64,000 bases of DNA from Wenyingzhuangia heitensis (GTDB lineage: Bacteria > Bacteroidota > Bacteroidia > Flavobacteriales > Flavobacteriaceae), in the NCBI RefSeq assembly GCF_011762155.1, contig NZ_JAASQL010000001.1, positions 992,001-1,056,000 on the forward strand, in the 5' to 3' direction. Positions 42,631 through 51,865 of the stretch are shown one piece after another. The translations under genes and the position numbers were made by a program. Within the stretch, counting starts at the first letter, position 1. Each line of letters begins with the position of its first letter. A model generated the notes under the pieces. That model did no database searches. It was not told where the DNA came from and saw only the letters and a list, made by a program, of their open reading frames with translations.

Positions 42631-42690
42631 GGTTAATAAAATAGACAATGAGTGTAAAATAATATTTATATATAATAAGTCTAAATAGTT

Positions 42691-42720
42691 TTTGTTCATT
42701 GTTTTTTTGTTTTACTTTTG
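42691..42720 (+). promoter_or_regulatory. Promoter of the first TonB receptor operon
   Basis: TTTG (42691-42694), 18-base spacer, TACTTTTG (42713-42720), matching the -33/-7 consensus. The start codon must lie downstream, which rules out the first codon of the open frame at 42699. Confidence 0.72.
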
Positions 42721-42752
42721 CGGAAATTATAATCAATCTAAATAAAAACTCT

Positions 42753-45140
42753 GTGTTTAAATCTCGTTATAATATTACAAGTATTTTAAATGTGCTATGT
42801 TTTTTTGCTTTATTTATAAGCAATGCACAGACAAAATCAACAATTACAGGAAAGATAACTTCTGAGAGTGGAAAGGCATTAGAGGGGGTTACTATTGTTG
42901 TTAAAAATGAATATAAGGGAACGGTAACCAATACAAACGGAGAGTTTGTTTTAGATAATGTAGGTAATGGAAATCACATTGTTCAGGCTAGTTTCTTAGG
43001 ATATACTACTCAAGAAAAAAACATCAATATTGCTTCTACAAACTACAACATTGATATTGTTTTAAAAACTGAACTTTTAGAAATGAATGCTGTTGAGTTA
43101 ACAGGAAAATCTAAAATCCGAAAAATTAATGAACAGTCCTATTCTGTAACATCTGTATCTACTAAAAATTTACTAAACAGTTCCTCAGATGCTAAACAAA
43201 TTTTAGACCGTGTACCTGGAGTTCGTATTCTACAAGAAGGAGGTTTAGGATCTAACTTGTCATTTTCACTAAATGGTTTTAAAGGAAATCAAATCAAATT
43301 TTTTCTTGATGGTGTGCCTATGGATAATTTTGGAGCTTCTTTTAATCTTAGCAGTATTCCTGTGAACACTATTGAAAGAATTGATGTGTACAAAGGTGTT
43401 GTGCCTGTTTGGTTAGGAACCGATGCTTTGGGAGGAGCTATAAATATTATTACCAATCAATCACATAATTTTTTAGACACTTCTTATTCTTATGGTTCCT
43501 TTAACACGCACAAAGCTTCTGTTAATGGAGCTTATACAAACCCCAAAAACGGATTTACATTTAGAGGAAATTTAAATTATAATTATTCTGACAATGATTA
43601 TAAAGTTTTAGCAGATATAAAAGATGTGAATGGAAATATATTAGAAACGGCTAATGTTAAACGTTTTCATGACAGATACAGATCTGTTACAGCAAGAATG
43701 GTGGCAGGTGTTGTAAATAAAAAGTTTGCAGATCAATTATTATTAGAAGTAATTGCTTCCGGAGATGACAATCAAATACAAAATGGAGCTACCATGGCTA
43801 GGGTGTATGGAGTCATTACACAAGAAAGTAAGTCTATTATTAATGGATTAAAATATAAAAAGAAAGATCTTTTTGTAGAAGGGCTGGATGTTAGTTTAAA
43901 TTCAGCATACAATATAAACACAATAAAAACTATAGATACTTTAACGGGTAAAGTGTATAATTGGTATGGGGAACAAATAAATAGCAACTCTCAGACCGAT
44001 GGTGAAAAAGGGGCACCTGTTAGTGATTTAAAGTTTGATAATACTGAATTCACCAATCAACTAAATATAGGGTATTTAGTTAATAAACATCATTCACTAT
44101 CTTTTAATCATGCTTATCAGTATTTTAATAGAAAAGAGTTTGACAGTAAAAACCCAGCAAAACAAGCCTACTTTTTCCCTAAATCACTTTATAAAAATGT
44201 ATTAGGGTTGGCCTATAAATATGACTTTAATCAAAAATGGAATACTACATTATTTGGAAAAGCTTATTTGTTAAAGGTAAATTCGTCCAAAGAAGAAGGC
44301 ACAAATTCTGAAACCTATATTAAAAACACAATACTTAAAAACAATATTGGGTACGGAGTTGCATCATCTTACTTTTTACTTCCTAATTTACAGTTAAAAA
44401 TATCATATGAACATACCTATAGAATGCCGCTTCCTGATGAGATTTTTGGAGATGGATTGCTTATAAATTCTAGCGAAAATTTAGGGCCAGAACAAAGTGA
44501 TAACTTTAATTTTAATGTAGGATATAACTTTAATGTCGCTCCTAATCATCATTTAGATATTAAAAGCACATTTGTGTATAGAAATGCTAAGGATTTAATT
44601 TATGAAAAGGTAACTGTTTCTAGTCCTCAAACAAACTTTGAAAATTTGGCAGAGGCAAGGACTATAGGAATAGAAGGAAATATAAACTATAAGTGGAAAG
44701 ATTTTTTTAACCTAGGAGCTAATGTAACGTATCAAAATATTACAGATCAGGCAGACCAAACTTATAGCGATTACTCTGGATATCAAGAAAACTTTAACAA
44801 AGGAGCTCGTTTACCTAACACTCCATACTTTTTTGGAAATGTAAACGCTGGATTTAATTTTAAAGATGTTCTTTACAAAGAAACATCCTTAAATTTAAAC
44901 TACTACCTGGCTTTTGTTAATGAGTATTATTTAGGCTGGGCTAGATATGGAAATGCAGATGACAAAGCAACCATTCCTCAACAATTATCACACAATTTTG
45001 AAATTGCATACAGTTTAAAAAATAACAAATACAATATCTCTTTTGAATGTCGTAACCTTACAGATGAGATATTATACGATAAATATAGGTTACAGAAACC
45101 AGGAAGAGCTTTTTACTTAAAGCTAAGATATTCCTTATAA
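42753..45140 (+). CDS. TonB-dependent receptor (XusA-like)
   Basis: A receptor of about 795 residues for energy-coupled uptake across the outer membrane. Order: signal peptide ending ISNAQ, a carboxypeptidase-regulatory-like domain (TITGKITSESGKALEGVTIVV), a plug (ILDRVPGVRIL, FLDGVPMDNFG, VYKGVVPVWLGTDALGGAINIIT) and a 22-strand barrel ending in an aromatic residue pattern. The start is taken as GTG at 42753 because the promoter lies at 42691-42720; a later GTG at 42792 is possible. With the following DUF4374 lipoprotein and PepSY protein it forms an XusABC-type set, so an iron-siderophore is the probable cargo. Confidence 0.88.
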   Translation: MFKSRYNITSILNVLCFFALFISNAQTKSTITGKITSESGKALEGVTIVVKNEYKGTVTNTNGEFVLDNVGNGNHIVQASFLGYTTQEKNINIASTNYNIDIVLKTELLEMNAVELTGKSKIRKINEQSYSVTSVSTKNLLNSSSDAKQILDRVPGVRILQEGGLGSNLSFSLNGFKGNQIKFFLDGVPMDNFGASFNLSSIPVNTIERIDVYKGVVPVWLGTDALGGAINIITNQSHNFLDTSYSYGSFNTHKASVNGAYTNPKNGFTFRGNLNYNYSDNDYKVLADIKDVNGNILETANVKRFHDRYRSVTARMVAGVVNKKFADQLLLEVIASGDDNQIQNGATMARVYGVITQESKSIINGLKYKKKDLFVEGLDVSLNSAYNINTIKTIDTLTGKVYNWYGEQINSNSQTDGEKGAPVSDLKFDNTEFTNQLNIGYLVNKHHSLSFNHAYQYFNRKEFDSKNPAKQAYFFPKSLYKNVLGLAYKYDFNQKWNTTLFGKAYLLKVNSSKEEGTNSETYIKNTILKNNIGYGVASSYFLLPNLQLKISYEHTYRMPLPDEIFGDGLLINSSENLGPEQSDNFNFNVGYNFNVAPNHHLDIKSTFVYRNAKDLIYEKVTVSSPQTNFENLAEARTIGIEGNINYKWKDFFNLGANVTYQNITDQADQTYSDYSGYQENFNKGARLPNTPYFFGNVNAGFNFKDVLYKETSLNLNYYLAFVNEYYLGWARYGNADDKATIPQQLSHNFEIAYSLKNNKYNISFECRNLTDEILYDKYRLQKPGRAFYLKLRYSL

Positions 45141-45151
45141 ATCAATTCAAT

Positions 45152-46381
45152 ATGAAGTTCGCAAACGTTAAACTTAATTTAGCATCACTTTTTCTAAGTG
45201 CTGCAACTATTTTTTCTTTATCATCATGTAGTGATGATGATAACAATAATATCAGTTCATCAGACAATCCATATGCACTTTCTTTAGCAATTCAAGGAAG
45301 TGACAATAGTTTTACTTATTATACAGTTCCTTTTGCTGATGTAATGACAGGAACATTAAGTGCTGCTGGGCAGGGAATTGAACAGCCTGGTTATTACGAT
45401 TTTACAAAAATTGACAATACTATTTACAGCTTAGGTGGTTTGGATGATGTAAATGTGGTAGCTATTACTCAAAACGAAGACAGTAGTTTAAACCAAGTAG
45501 GAGATGTTTCTTTTTCTACTGCAATTGCTGATATAGTAAAGGGAGATGATAACACATTAATATCTGTAAGTATGAGATCTTCATCTGACCTTATTACTTT
45601 TCGTAAGTTCAATCCAAATACTGTTGCTGTAAACGGTACTGTAGATGTTAATGTTTCAGATGTTATGGAGGTTACTGACGTAACTGGACCAAATTATTCT
45701 GGTATGGTGGTTAGTGGAGATCACCTATTTTTAAGTTACTATGTTTCTAATTCTGAAACTTATAATACTGATAATACAGAACAAGCAGAAATAGCTGTTT
45801 TTTCTTATCCTGAATTAGAGTTTGAAAAAGTGATTACTGATAATCGTGTAGGGCCTATTGGTGGATTTAATACAAGAACTGGTTTAATTAAAGATGAGTC
45901 AGGGAATATTTATGCTTTGTCTCACTCTAACCCTGCAAACGGATATAGTCAAAGTACTAAACCAGGAGGAGTTCTAAAAATTAATGCAGGAGAAACGGAG
46001 TTTGATGATGACTACTTTTTAGATATTCCAGCATTAACAGATGGTAAACAAGCTTCTCATTTAAAGTACTTAGGAAACGGAAAAGTATTTGCAGAAATTA
46101 ATATGGCTGATAGAGATAATCAAGAAAAATGGTCAGATGGGCCTTTACAATCTGCGGTTATTGATTTAGAAACATCATCAGTTAACTTTATTAATAATGT
46201 ACCTGAACATAAAGGAGATGGTAGAAGAATAGCTGCTTTGCAAGAAGGACAATATGTATATTTATGTATTCCTGTTACAGATGATGGTATATATGTTTAT
46301 AAAATGGATACAGAAAATTATACTGCTGAAAAAGGAGCGAAAGTTGAAGCTAATTTTATAGCTGGATTCTTTAAGTTTTAA
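45152..46381 (+). CDS. DUF4374 surface lipoprotein (XusB-like)
   Basis: A 409-residue lipoprotein (lipobox LSSC near residue 26, then SDDDNNN, a surface-export-like acidic tag). The mature part is beta-propeller-like with repeated strands and a DUF4374 pattern. In Bacteroides, the DUF4374 protein XusB binds ferric enterobactin next to receptor XusA. The same gene order here implies siderophore capture at the cell surface. It starts 11 bases after the receptor. A terminator-like hairpin follows. Confidence 0.85.
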   Translation: MKFANVKLNLASLFLSAATIFSLSSCSDDDNNNISSSDNPYALSLAIQGSDNSFTYYTVPFADVMTGTLSAAGQGIEQPGYYDFTKIDNTIYSLGGLDDVNVVAITQNEDSSLNQVGDVSFSTAIADIVKGDDNTLISVSMRSSSDLITFRKFNPNTVAVNGTVDVNVSDVMEVTDVTGPNYSGMVVSGDHLFLSYYVSNSETYNTDNTEQAEIAVFSYPELEFEKVITDNRVGPIGGFNTRTGLIKDESGNIYALSHSNPANGYSQSTKPGGVLKINAGETEFDDDYFLDIPALTDGKQASHLKYLGNGKVFAEINMADRDNQEKWSDGPLQSAVIDLETSSVNFINNVPEHKGDGRRIAALQEGQYVYLCIPVTDDGIYVYKMDTENYTAEKGAKVEANFIAGFFKF

Positions 46382-46395
46382 TATCTAAAAAAAAT

Positions 46396-46433
46396 AAAAT
46401 GTCAGTCTACAATAAAATAGACTGACATTTTTC
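46396..46433 (+). terminator. Terminator/attenuator after the DUF4374 gene
   Basis: AAAATGTCAGTCTA (46396-46409) pairs with TAGACTGACATTTT (46418-46431), followed by T's. The next gene starts eight bases later, so it may lower rather than stop expression of the PepSY gene. Confidence 0.8.
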
Positions 46434-46440
46434 TGTTTAT

Positions 46441-47610
46441 ATGGGGAATAAAGTATCTAAGAAAAAGAAAGGTAAAAGTTCATTTAGAAAAATAAATGAC
46501 TGGTTACATCTTTGGTTAGGATTGACTTCTGGAATTATAGTGTTTATTGTTAGCATTACAGGTTGTTTTTATGCTTTTCAGCAAGAAATTAATGATGTGT
46601 TGGAGCCATGGCGATTTGTGGAAAAACAAAACGCTGATTTTGTGCCTCCAAGTCAGTTAATAGATACGGCTAAAGTATACATGCCTAATCAACAACCTTC
46701 TGGTTTAACCTATAGTGATGCAGAGGGAGCAGCAGCTATTGGTTTTGTTTCTAGAGCTAATGGTGTAAGAAGTTTTACAGCTATTTTTATAAACCCATAT
46801 ACAGGAAAGTTTATAAAAAAACAACAACTTTCAGGTTCAGGGGAGTTTGATTTCTTTCGTTTTATTATTGATGGACATCGTACTTTGTGGTTACCTCGTA
46901 ATATTGGAAGACCTGTTGTAGGAATTGCTACTTTAATTTTTGTTTTTTTAATGATTAGTGGCTTAATTATGTGGTGGCCAAAAAACTTAAAAAAAGCAAA
47001 TCGTAATAAAAGTTTTAAGATAAAATGGAAAGCAAGTTTTAGACGTGTAAATTATGATTTACATAATGTGTTAGGGTTTTACAGTTTGATATTAGGACTA
47101 ATGATTGCCGTAACAGGCTTGGTTTGGAGTTTTGAATGGTTTGCAGATTCTTTATACTACGTTACTTCTGTAGGTGATGAAAGACCAGAACATGAACATC
47201 CACATTCTGATGTAAACTACAAAGATCTTATTGTTAATGACAGTGTTTCTTCTTTAGATAAAGCTTGGTACTTAACTCGTGAAGAAGAAATGAATGCTCA
47301 AGGTTTTTATATGACACCTGTTTTAAAAGATGAGGATGATGCCATTGAAATTATTGCTTATCAAGATAAAGGAGCTTATTACAATAGAAATGAATATTAT
47401 TACGATCAATATACTTTAAAGCCACTTAGAATGAAAGGAGATCGTTATACCGAAGCTAATTTTGCAGATCAATTAACCATGTTAAATTACGACATCCATA
47501 TTGGAGCAGTTTTAGGTTTTCCTGGTAAAATATTAGCTTTTTTTATTAGTTTAATCTGTGCTAGTTTACCCATTACAGGTTTTATTATTTGGCTAAAGAA
47601 AAAGAAATAA
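46441..47610 (+). CDS. PepSY-associated membrane protein (XusC-like)
   Basis: A 389-residue inner-membrane protein with four helix segments: LHLWLGLTSGIIVFIVSITGCFYAFQQEI near residue 25, a helix after RPVVG near 160, HNVLGFYSLILGLMIAVTGLVWSFEWF near 205 and a last one near the C-terminus. The periplasmic parts carry PepSY-type repeats. Family members such as XusC and FoxB are thought to reduce ferric siderophores or help iron release in the periplasm. It completes the XusABC set. Confidence 0.88.
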   Translation: MGNKVSKKKKGKSSFRKINDWLHLWLGLTSGIIVFIVSITGCFYAFQQEINDVLEPWRFVEKQNADFVPPSQLIDTAKVYMPNQQPSGLTYSDAEGAAAIGFVSRANGVRSFTAIFINPYTGKFIKKQQLSGSGEFDFFRFIIDGHRTLWLPRNIGRPVVGIATLIFVFLMISGLIMWWPKNLKKANRNKSFKIKWKASFRRVNYDLHNVLGFYSLILGLMIAVTGLVWSFEWFADSLYYVTSVGDERPEHEHPHSDVNYKDLIVNDSVSSLDKAWYLTREEEMNAQGFYMTPVLKDEDDAIEIIAYQDKGAYYNRNEYYYDQYTLKPLRMKGDRYTEANFADQLTMLNYDIHIGAVLGFPGKILAFFISLICASLPITGFIIWLKKKK

Positions 47611-47620
47611 TTTATTTTAA

Positions 47621-47729
47621 TTTCCCCTCATATCTTTCAAAACTAAAATTTTTAGCCATGGAAATAGGTTTGTGTGTACACGCAGGTTTGTCTATGGTAA
47701 ATGAACTAATGTAGGTTTCGTTAATTAAA
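47621..47729 (+). repeat. Receptor-associated upstream element, copy 2
   Basis: The second copy of the 109-nt element, about 89% identical to 42522-42630. It starts 10 bases after the PepSY stop codon and ends about 100 bases before the promoter of the second receptor. The variable centre keeps palindromic character in both copies (GTGTACAC here, GTATAC in copy 1). Confidence 0.75.
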
Positions 47730-47831
47730 AAGTCCCAAGACATACTTACTTAAATATGATCTTCATTTTTTAACATAACAGAGTGTTGAGATTATTGTTA
47801 TATATATGTGTATATAATTTTATTATTTTTA

Positions 47832-47863
47832 TTTGGTATAAATAAAAATACCGTGTAGTTTTG
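47832..47863 (+). promoter_or_regulatory. Promoter of the second siderophore receptor
   Basis: TTTG (47832-47835), 20-base spacer, TAGTTTTG (47856-47863). It places transcription start near 47867 and so favours the ATG at 47882. Confidence 0.78.
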
Positions 47864-47881
47864 CCGAAAAATATATATAAA

Positions 47882-50308
47882 ATGAAAAACTATTATTATT
47901 TATTAACCCTGTTATGTTTTATAACAGGAAGTGTTAATGCTCAAATTTCTATAGAAGGAGAGGTAACAAATACAGAAGGAGATCCAATTCTAGGAGCAAA
48001 TGTCCTGCTTACTGAAGCTAATGGTACTATGACAAATAATGAAGGTACTTATAGATTTACTAATGTAAAAATTGGTGAATATGTATTAAAAGTTTCTTTT
48101 TTAGGATTTAAACCTCAAGAGAAAAAAATTTTAGTAAAACAAAACAAAGACATGAAGTTCGATTTTGTATTAACTACTTCTAGTGAACAATTACAGGAGG
48201 TTGAGATTACTGGTAGAAAAGAAAAATCATACAAAAATAATGTTACTTTTGCAGCAACAAAAACAGCAACAGCTATTAAGGATATTCCTCAAGCGGTTAG
48301 TTATGTAACCAAAGAAGTATTTGCAGATCAACAGGCATATCGTGTTAATGACATTGTAAAAAATATTAGTGGAGTAAATACTTATTCTTATTATGATGAT
48401 TTTACTTTTAGAGGATTTAGGTCAGGAGATACTTATATAAATGGATTACGTGTTGTGGGTTTATTTGGTCCAGAGCCTTTATTGGCAAATATAGAACGTG
48501 TAGAGGTTATTAAAGGACCCGCTTCTGCAATGTTTGGAAACTCAATTCCTGGAGGAATTATGAACAGGGTTACCAAAAAACCTTTAACCAAAGAAAGTAA
48601 AGCCATCAATTTTACGCTTGGTAGCTTTAATACACTACGAACTACTGCTGATTTTACAGGAGCTATTAATGAAAAGAAAACACTTCTGTATAGATTAAAT
48701 TTAGCGTACGAGAATTCAGATTCTTTTAGAAACATACAAGAATATAAATCATATGTTATAGCTCCCTCTATTTCGTTTTTACCTACAAGTAAAACAAGAA
48801 TAAACTTTGATTTAGTAATTACAAATTTTGACGGAAAATTAGATAGAGGTCAACCTATTTTTGGAGCAACTTCTGGAAGCGATATTTATGCAACTCCAAT
48901 CTCATTTGCCATTGGGGCAACCAATGATTATCATCAAAGTGATGTTGTGTATTCAACACTTTCTTTAAGCCATCAGTTTTCAGATAAATTATCGTTTAAT
49001 GCCTCTTATATTAAATATCTTTTTGATGAGGATTTACAAGAACATCGTACTTCAAATCAATTTGCTATAGATGGTAGCGGAAATTCTATTCCTACTTCTA
49101 TGGGAATGATGGTTATTAAAAGACAAGGACAAACAATTGCAGATAATCTTTCTTCTTATTTTGTGTATAAAGAAAATACTGGAACTTTAGAACATAAAAT
49201 TGTAGCGGGAGTAGATTATAACCAACAAAAAAGTCCAATAGGAAATGCTCAGTCTATTGCTAGCGGATATCTTTTACAAGGAGGAGGAGCCTCTAGTAGT
49301 GCTGCCGATTTTTCTAATTTTCAGTTAGACGCTAATGGAAATCCTATACCTAATGTTCCTCATTTTGATTTGCAAACACCAACTTACAGTATAGCCCAGT
49401 TTAATGATTATATCTATGATGAGAGTGTAACAAATCCTACTAAATATTTTACATATGGTTTTTATGTCCAAGATCAAATAAAATGGAATAAGTTCCAGTT
49501 GTTGTTGGGAGGGAGACAAGAGTATTATAATGATATTGAAAATTATGATCAAACAAATGAAAAAGTAACAACACAACACAAGTTTTTACCAAGAGTAGGT
49601 ATGGTGTATGCTGCTACCTCTAATATTAATGTGTATGGAACTTATACAGAGAGTTTTCAGCCACAAGGAGTAGCGTCTTTAAATAATCCACAAGCAGGAG
49701 GACCTTTTGATCCTGTAAACGCTTTTATGTTAGAAACAGGAGCTAAAGGAGAGTTTTTTAATAAACGCTTGTCTGCCAATCTTGCTTTATATTTTATAGA
49801 GAACAATAATATTTTGGTAAATGCGAATGATACTAGTAATCCAGATTTATTAATACAAAGAGGACAGGAGCAGTCTAAAGGGGTTGAGTTGGATGTTAAT
49901 GGTCGCATTTTACCAAATTTAAGTATTACAGCTAATTATGCTTATAATGAGGCTATTATAACAGAAAGTGATAATGCAAGTGAAGTGGGAGAATACAAAG
50001 AAAATGCTCCCTTACATCAAGGAGGAATTTTCGGGAAATATACTTTTATAGGTGGTCAGTTTAAAGGAATTGGTCTTACGCTAGGAAGTAATTTTGTAGG
50101 TAAGAGAAATACAAGAGAGGCTACGTTGCAATTACCTTCTTATATGGTAGTAGATGCAGGAGTCTCTTACAAGGTAGATAAATTTAATATTCAGTGTCTG
50201 GTCAATAATATAGGTGATAAAACACACTGGGTTGGTGGTTATAGTTATACGAGATTGTACCCTGGTAAACCAAGGAATTTTTTATTAAGTGTGGGATATA
50301 CTTTTTAG
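47882..50308 (+). CDS. TonB-dependent siderophore receptor
   Basis: An 808-residue outer-membrane receptor: signal peptide (LLCFITGSVNAQ), carboxypeptidase-like domain (SIEGEVTNTEGDPILGANVLL), plug (IKDIPQAVSYVTKEVF, FTFRGFRSGDTYINGLR, VEVIKGPASAMFGNSIPGGIMNRVTK) and beta barrel ending in SVGYTF. The plug pattern is that of hydroxamate/catecholate siderophore receptors such as FhuE and FpvA. The ATG at 47882 is used because an upstream TTG falls in the promoter. It ends three bases before a second PepSY gene. Confidence 0.9.
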   Translation: MKNYYYLLTLLCFITGSVNAQISIEGEVTNTEGDPILGANVLLTEANGTMTNNEGTYRFTNVKIGEYVLKVSFLGFKPQEKKILVKQNKDMKFDFVLTTSSEQLQEVEITGRKEKSYKNNVTFAATKTATAIKDIPQAVSYVTKEVFADQQAYRVNDIVKNISGVNTYSYYDDFTFRGFRSGDTYINGLRVVGLFGPEPLLANIERVEVIKGPASAMFGNSIPGGIMNRVTKKPLTKESKAINFTLGSFNTLRTTADFTGAINEKKTLLYRLNLAYENSDSFRNIQEYKSYVIAPSISFLPTSKTRINFDLVITNFDGKLDRGQPIFGATSGSDIYATPISFAIGATNDYHQSDVVYSTLSLSHQFSDKLSFNASYIKYLFDEDLQEHRTSNQFAIDGSGNSIPTSMGMMVIKRQGQTIADNLSSYFVYKENTGTLEHKIVAGVDYNQQKSPIGNAQSIASGYLLQGGGASSSAADFSNFQLDANGNPIPNVPHFDLQTPTYSIAQFNDYIYDESVTNPTKYFTYGFYVQDQIKWNKFQLLLGGRQEYYNDIENYDQTNEKVTTQHKFLPRVGMVYAATSNINVYGTYTESFQPQGVASLNNPQAGGPFDPVNAFMLETGAKGEFFNKRLSANLALYFIENNNILVNANDTSNPDLLIQRGQEQSKGVELDVNGRILPNLSITANYAYNEAIITESDNASEVGEYKENAPLHQGGIFGKYTFIGGQFKGIGLTLGSNFVGKRNTREATLQLPSYMVVDAGVSYKVDKFNIQCLVNNIGDKTHWVGGYSYTRLYPGKPRNFLLSVGYTF

Positions 50309-50311
50309 TAA

Positions 50312-51601
50312 ATGATAAAAATTAAAAAAAAAATATTTTATAAGATTCATAGTTGGATTGGAATAAAGCTTAGTGTTTTGTTTTTTATTGTGTGTTTTTC
50401 AGGAACTTTAGCAACATTAAGTCATGAGATGGATTGGTTGTTTAATCCAGAAATGAGAGCAATACCACAAAAAGAATATGCTTCACGAAATTTAATTGTA
50501 AATAATTTTAAAAAGGAATATCCAGAAGCAAATATCCAATATTGGATGCGTTCTAATGAGCCTTATTTATGTGATATAATTTATAAAAAAGAAAATAATA
50601 AAATAAGTTATGTATTTGCAAACCAATATACAGGGGCTATACAAGGAGAGTCTTCTTTAACCATACAACGTTTTTTTAGAGATTTACATTATTTTTTATT
50701 TATACCATTTCAGGTTGGTAATTTTTTAGTCTTGTTTTTTGGTTTTTTATTGCTTATTTCTTTAATAACAGCTTTATGTTTTTATAGCAAATGGTGGAGA
50801 AAATTATTTGAGTTGCAAACTAAAAAAGGAGCTTTAGTGTTTTTCAGAAGTCTCCATCGTTTGGTAGGTTTATGGTCTATACCATTTACTTTATTGTTTT
50901 CAATTACAGGTATATGGTATTTTCTGGAACGAGCTAATGTTGCAGGAATTCGTAAAAAAGCAAATCCAAGAGTAGGAATATTAGAAGTAACAAAAAAGCC
51001 TAGTATTAAAAACCTAGAATTAAGTTTAGATTATGATAAAGCAATTCTTTTAGCTAAAATGGAAATTCCAGATTTAGTACCTGGTAATATTTATGTTCCT
51101 CAAGATCAAGATGATATTTTAGGGATTGTTGGGACTAGTACAGAGCCGTTAGTTCGTCAAAGAGCTAATAGAGTTTATTTAAATCCTAGTGATTATAGTA
51201 TTGTTTATGTTCAAAAAGCAAAAGATATTAATACGGTTATGTGGATTAATGATATTGCAGATCCCTTACATTTTGGTTACTGGGGAGGTTTGGTAACCAA
51301 GGTGATTTGGTTTGTGTTTGGTTTGGGAATTTCTTCATTGGTTCTTTCGGGGATATGGATTACATTAAAACGTAAAGCGATTAGAAAAAAACAATTGCAT
51401 AAGCCGGTTATGGGATTATGGAAATATATAAATTGGGTTGTTTATGGAGTTTTGTTATCTTTTATGTACGTTACTTTAATACAAAAGTATCAGGCCTTGT
51501 TTAAACCATTGTTTATTATAAGTTTAGGGTGGTTCATAATAATTGGTTTGACATATTATATTTTTGTCTACCGTATTAGTAAACTCGTAAATAGAATTTA
51601 A
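50312..51601 (+). CDS. PepSY domain-containing membrane protein
   Basis: A 429-residue inner-membrane protein of the PepSY-TM family with helices near residues 15-32, 130-150, 190-210, 340-365 and a terminal pair. HSWIGIKLSVLFFIVCFSGTLATLSHEMDWL and FRSLHRLVGLWSIPFTLLFSITGIWYFLE are family hallmarks. It is coupled to the siderophore receptor upstream and probably works on iron release or ferric reduction for that system. It differs in length from the PepSY protein at 46441. Confidence 0.87.
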   Translation: MIKIKKKIFYKIHSWIGIKLSVLFFIVCFSGTLATLSHEMDWLFNPEMRAIPQKEYASRNLIVNNFKKEYPEANIQYWMRSNEPYLCDIIYKKENNKISYVFANQYTGAIQGESSLTIQRFFRDLHYFLFIPFQVGNFLVLFFGFLLLISLITALCFYSKWWRKLFELQTKKGALVFFRSLHRLVGLWSIPFTLLFSITGIWYFLERANVAGIRKKANPRVGILEVTKKPSIKNLELSLDYDKAILLAKMEIPDLVPGNIYVPQDQDDILGIVGTSTEPLVRQRANRVYLNPSDYSIVYVQKAKDINTVMWINDIADPLHFGYWGGLVTKVIWFVFGLGISSLVLSGIWITLKRKAIRKKQLHKPVMGLWKYINWVVYGVLLSFMYVTLIQKYQALFKPLFIISLGWFIIIGLTYYIFVYRISKLVNRI

Positions 51602-51605
51602 ACTT

Positions 51606-51648
51606 AAAAAAGGGGAGTGATTTAAAAATCATTCCCCCTTTTTTAATC
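51606..51648 (+). terminator. Terminator of the siderophore operon
   Basis: AAAAAAGGGGAGTGATTT pairs imperfectly with AAATCATTCCCCCTTTTTT (G-T pairs and one bulge), ending in a T-run. The rest of the gap to hsdM shows no further signal beyond a weak TATATTTA box near 51808. Confidence 0.8.
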
Positions 51649-51865
51649 GCTATAAATTTTATAAAGATATTGTTATGTTTAGATCTGGTAAACCTAACAT
51701 ATATACATGTGGTGTATCTGCACTTGTTTTTATGCACTCTATGCACACATACCTACGGTTTTTATGAAAAGGAATTAAAAAGCATTCAACTATATCAAAT
51801 GACTTTGTATATTTAATGTTTTAACAATTGTTATACATACTTTACATAAACAACACAACATATAA

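Noticed and set aside
42699-42752. N-terminal extension of the first TonB receptor
   Set aside because: The first codons overlap the -7 promoter box, so they cannot be translated from this promoter. A start at 42753 also gives a normal signal peptide.
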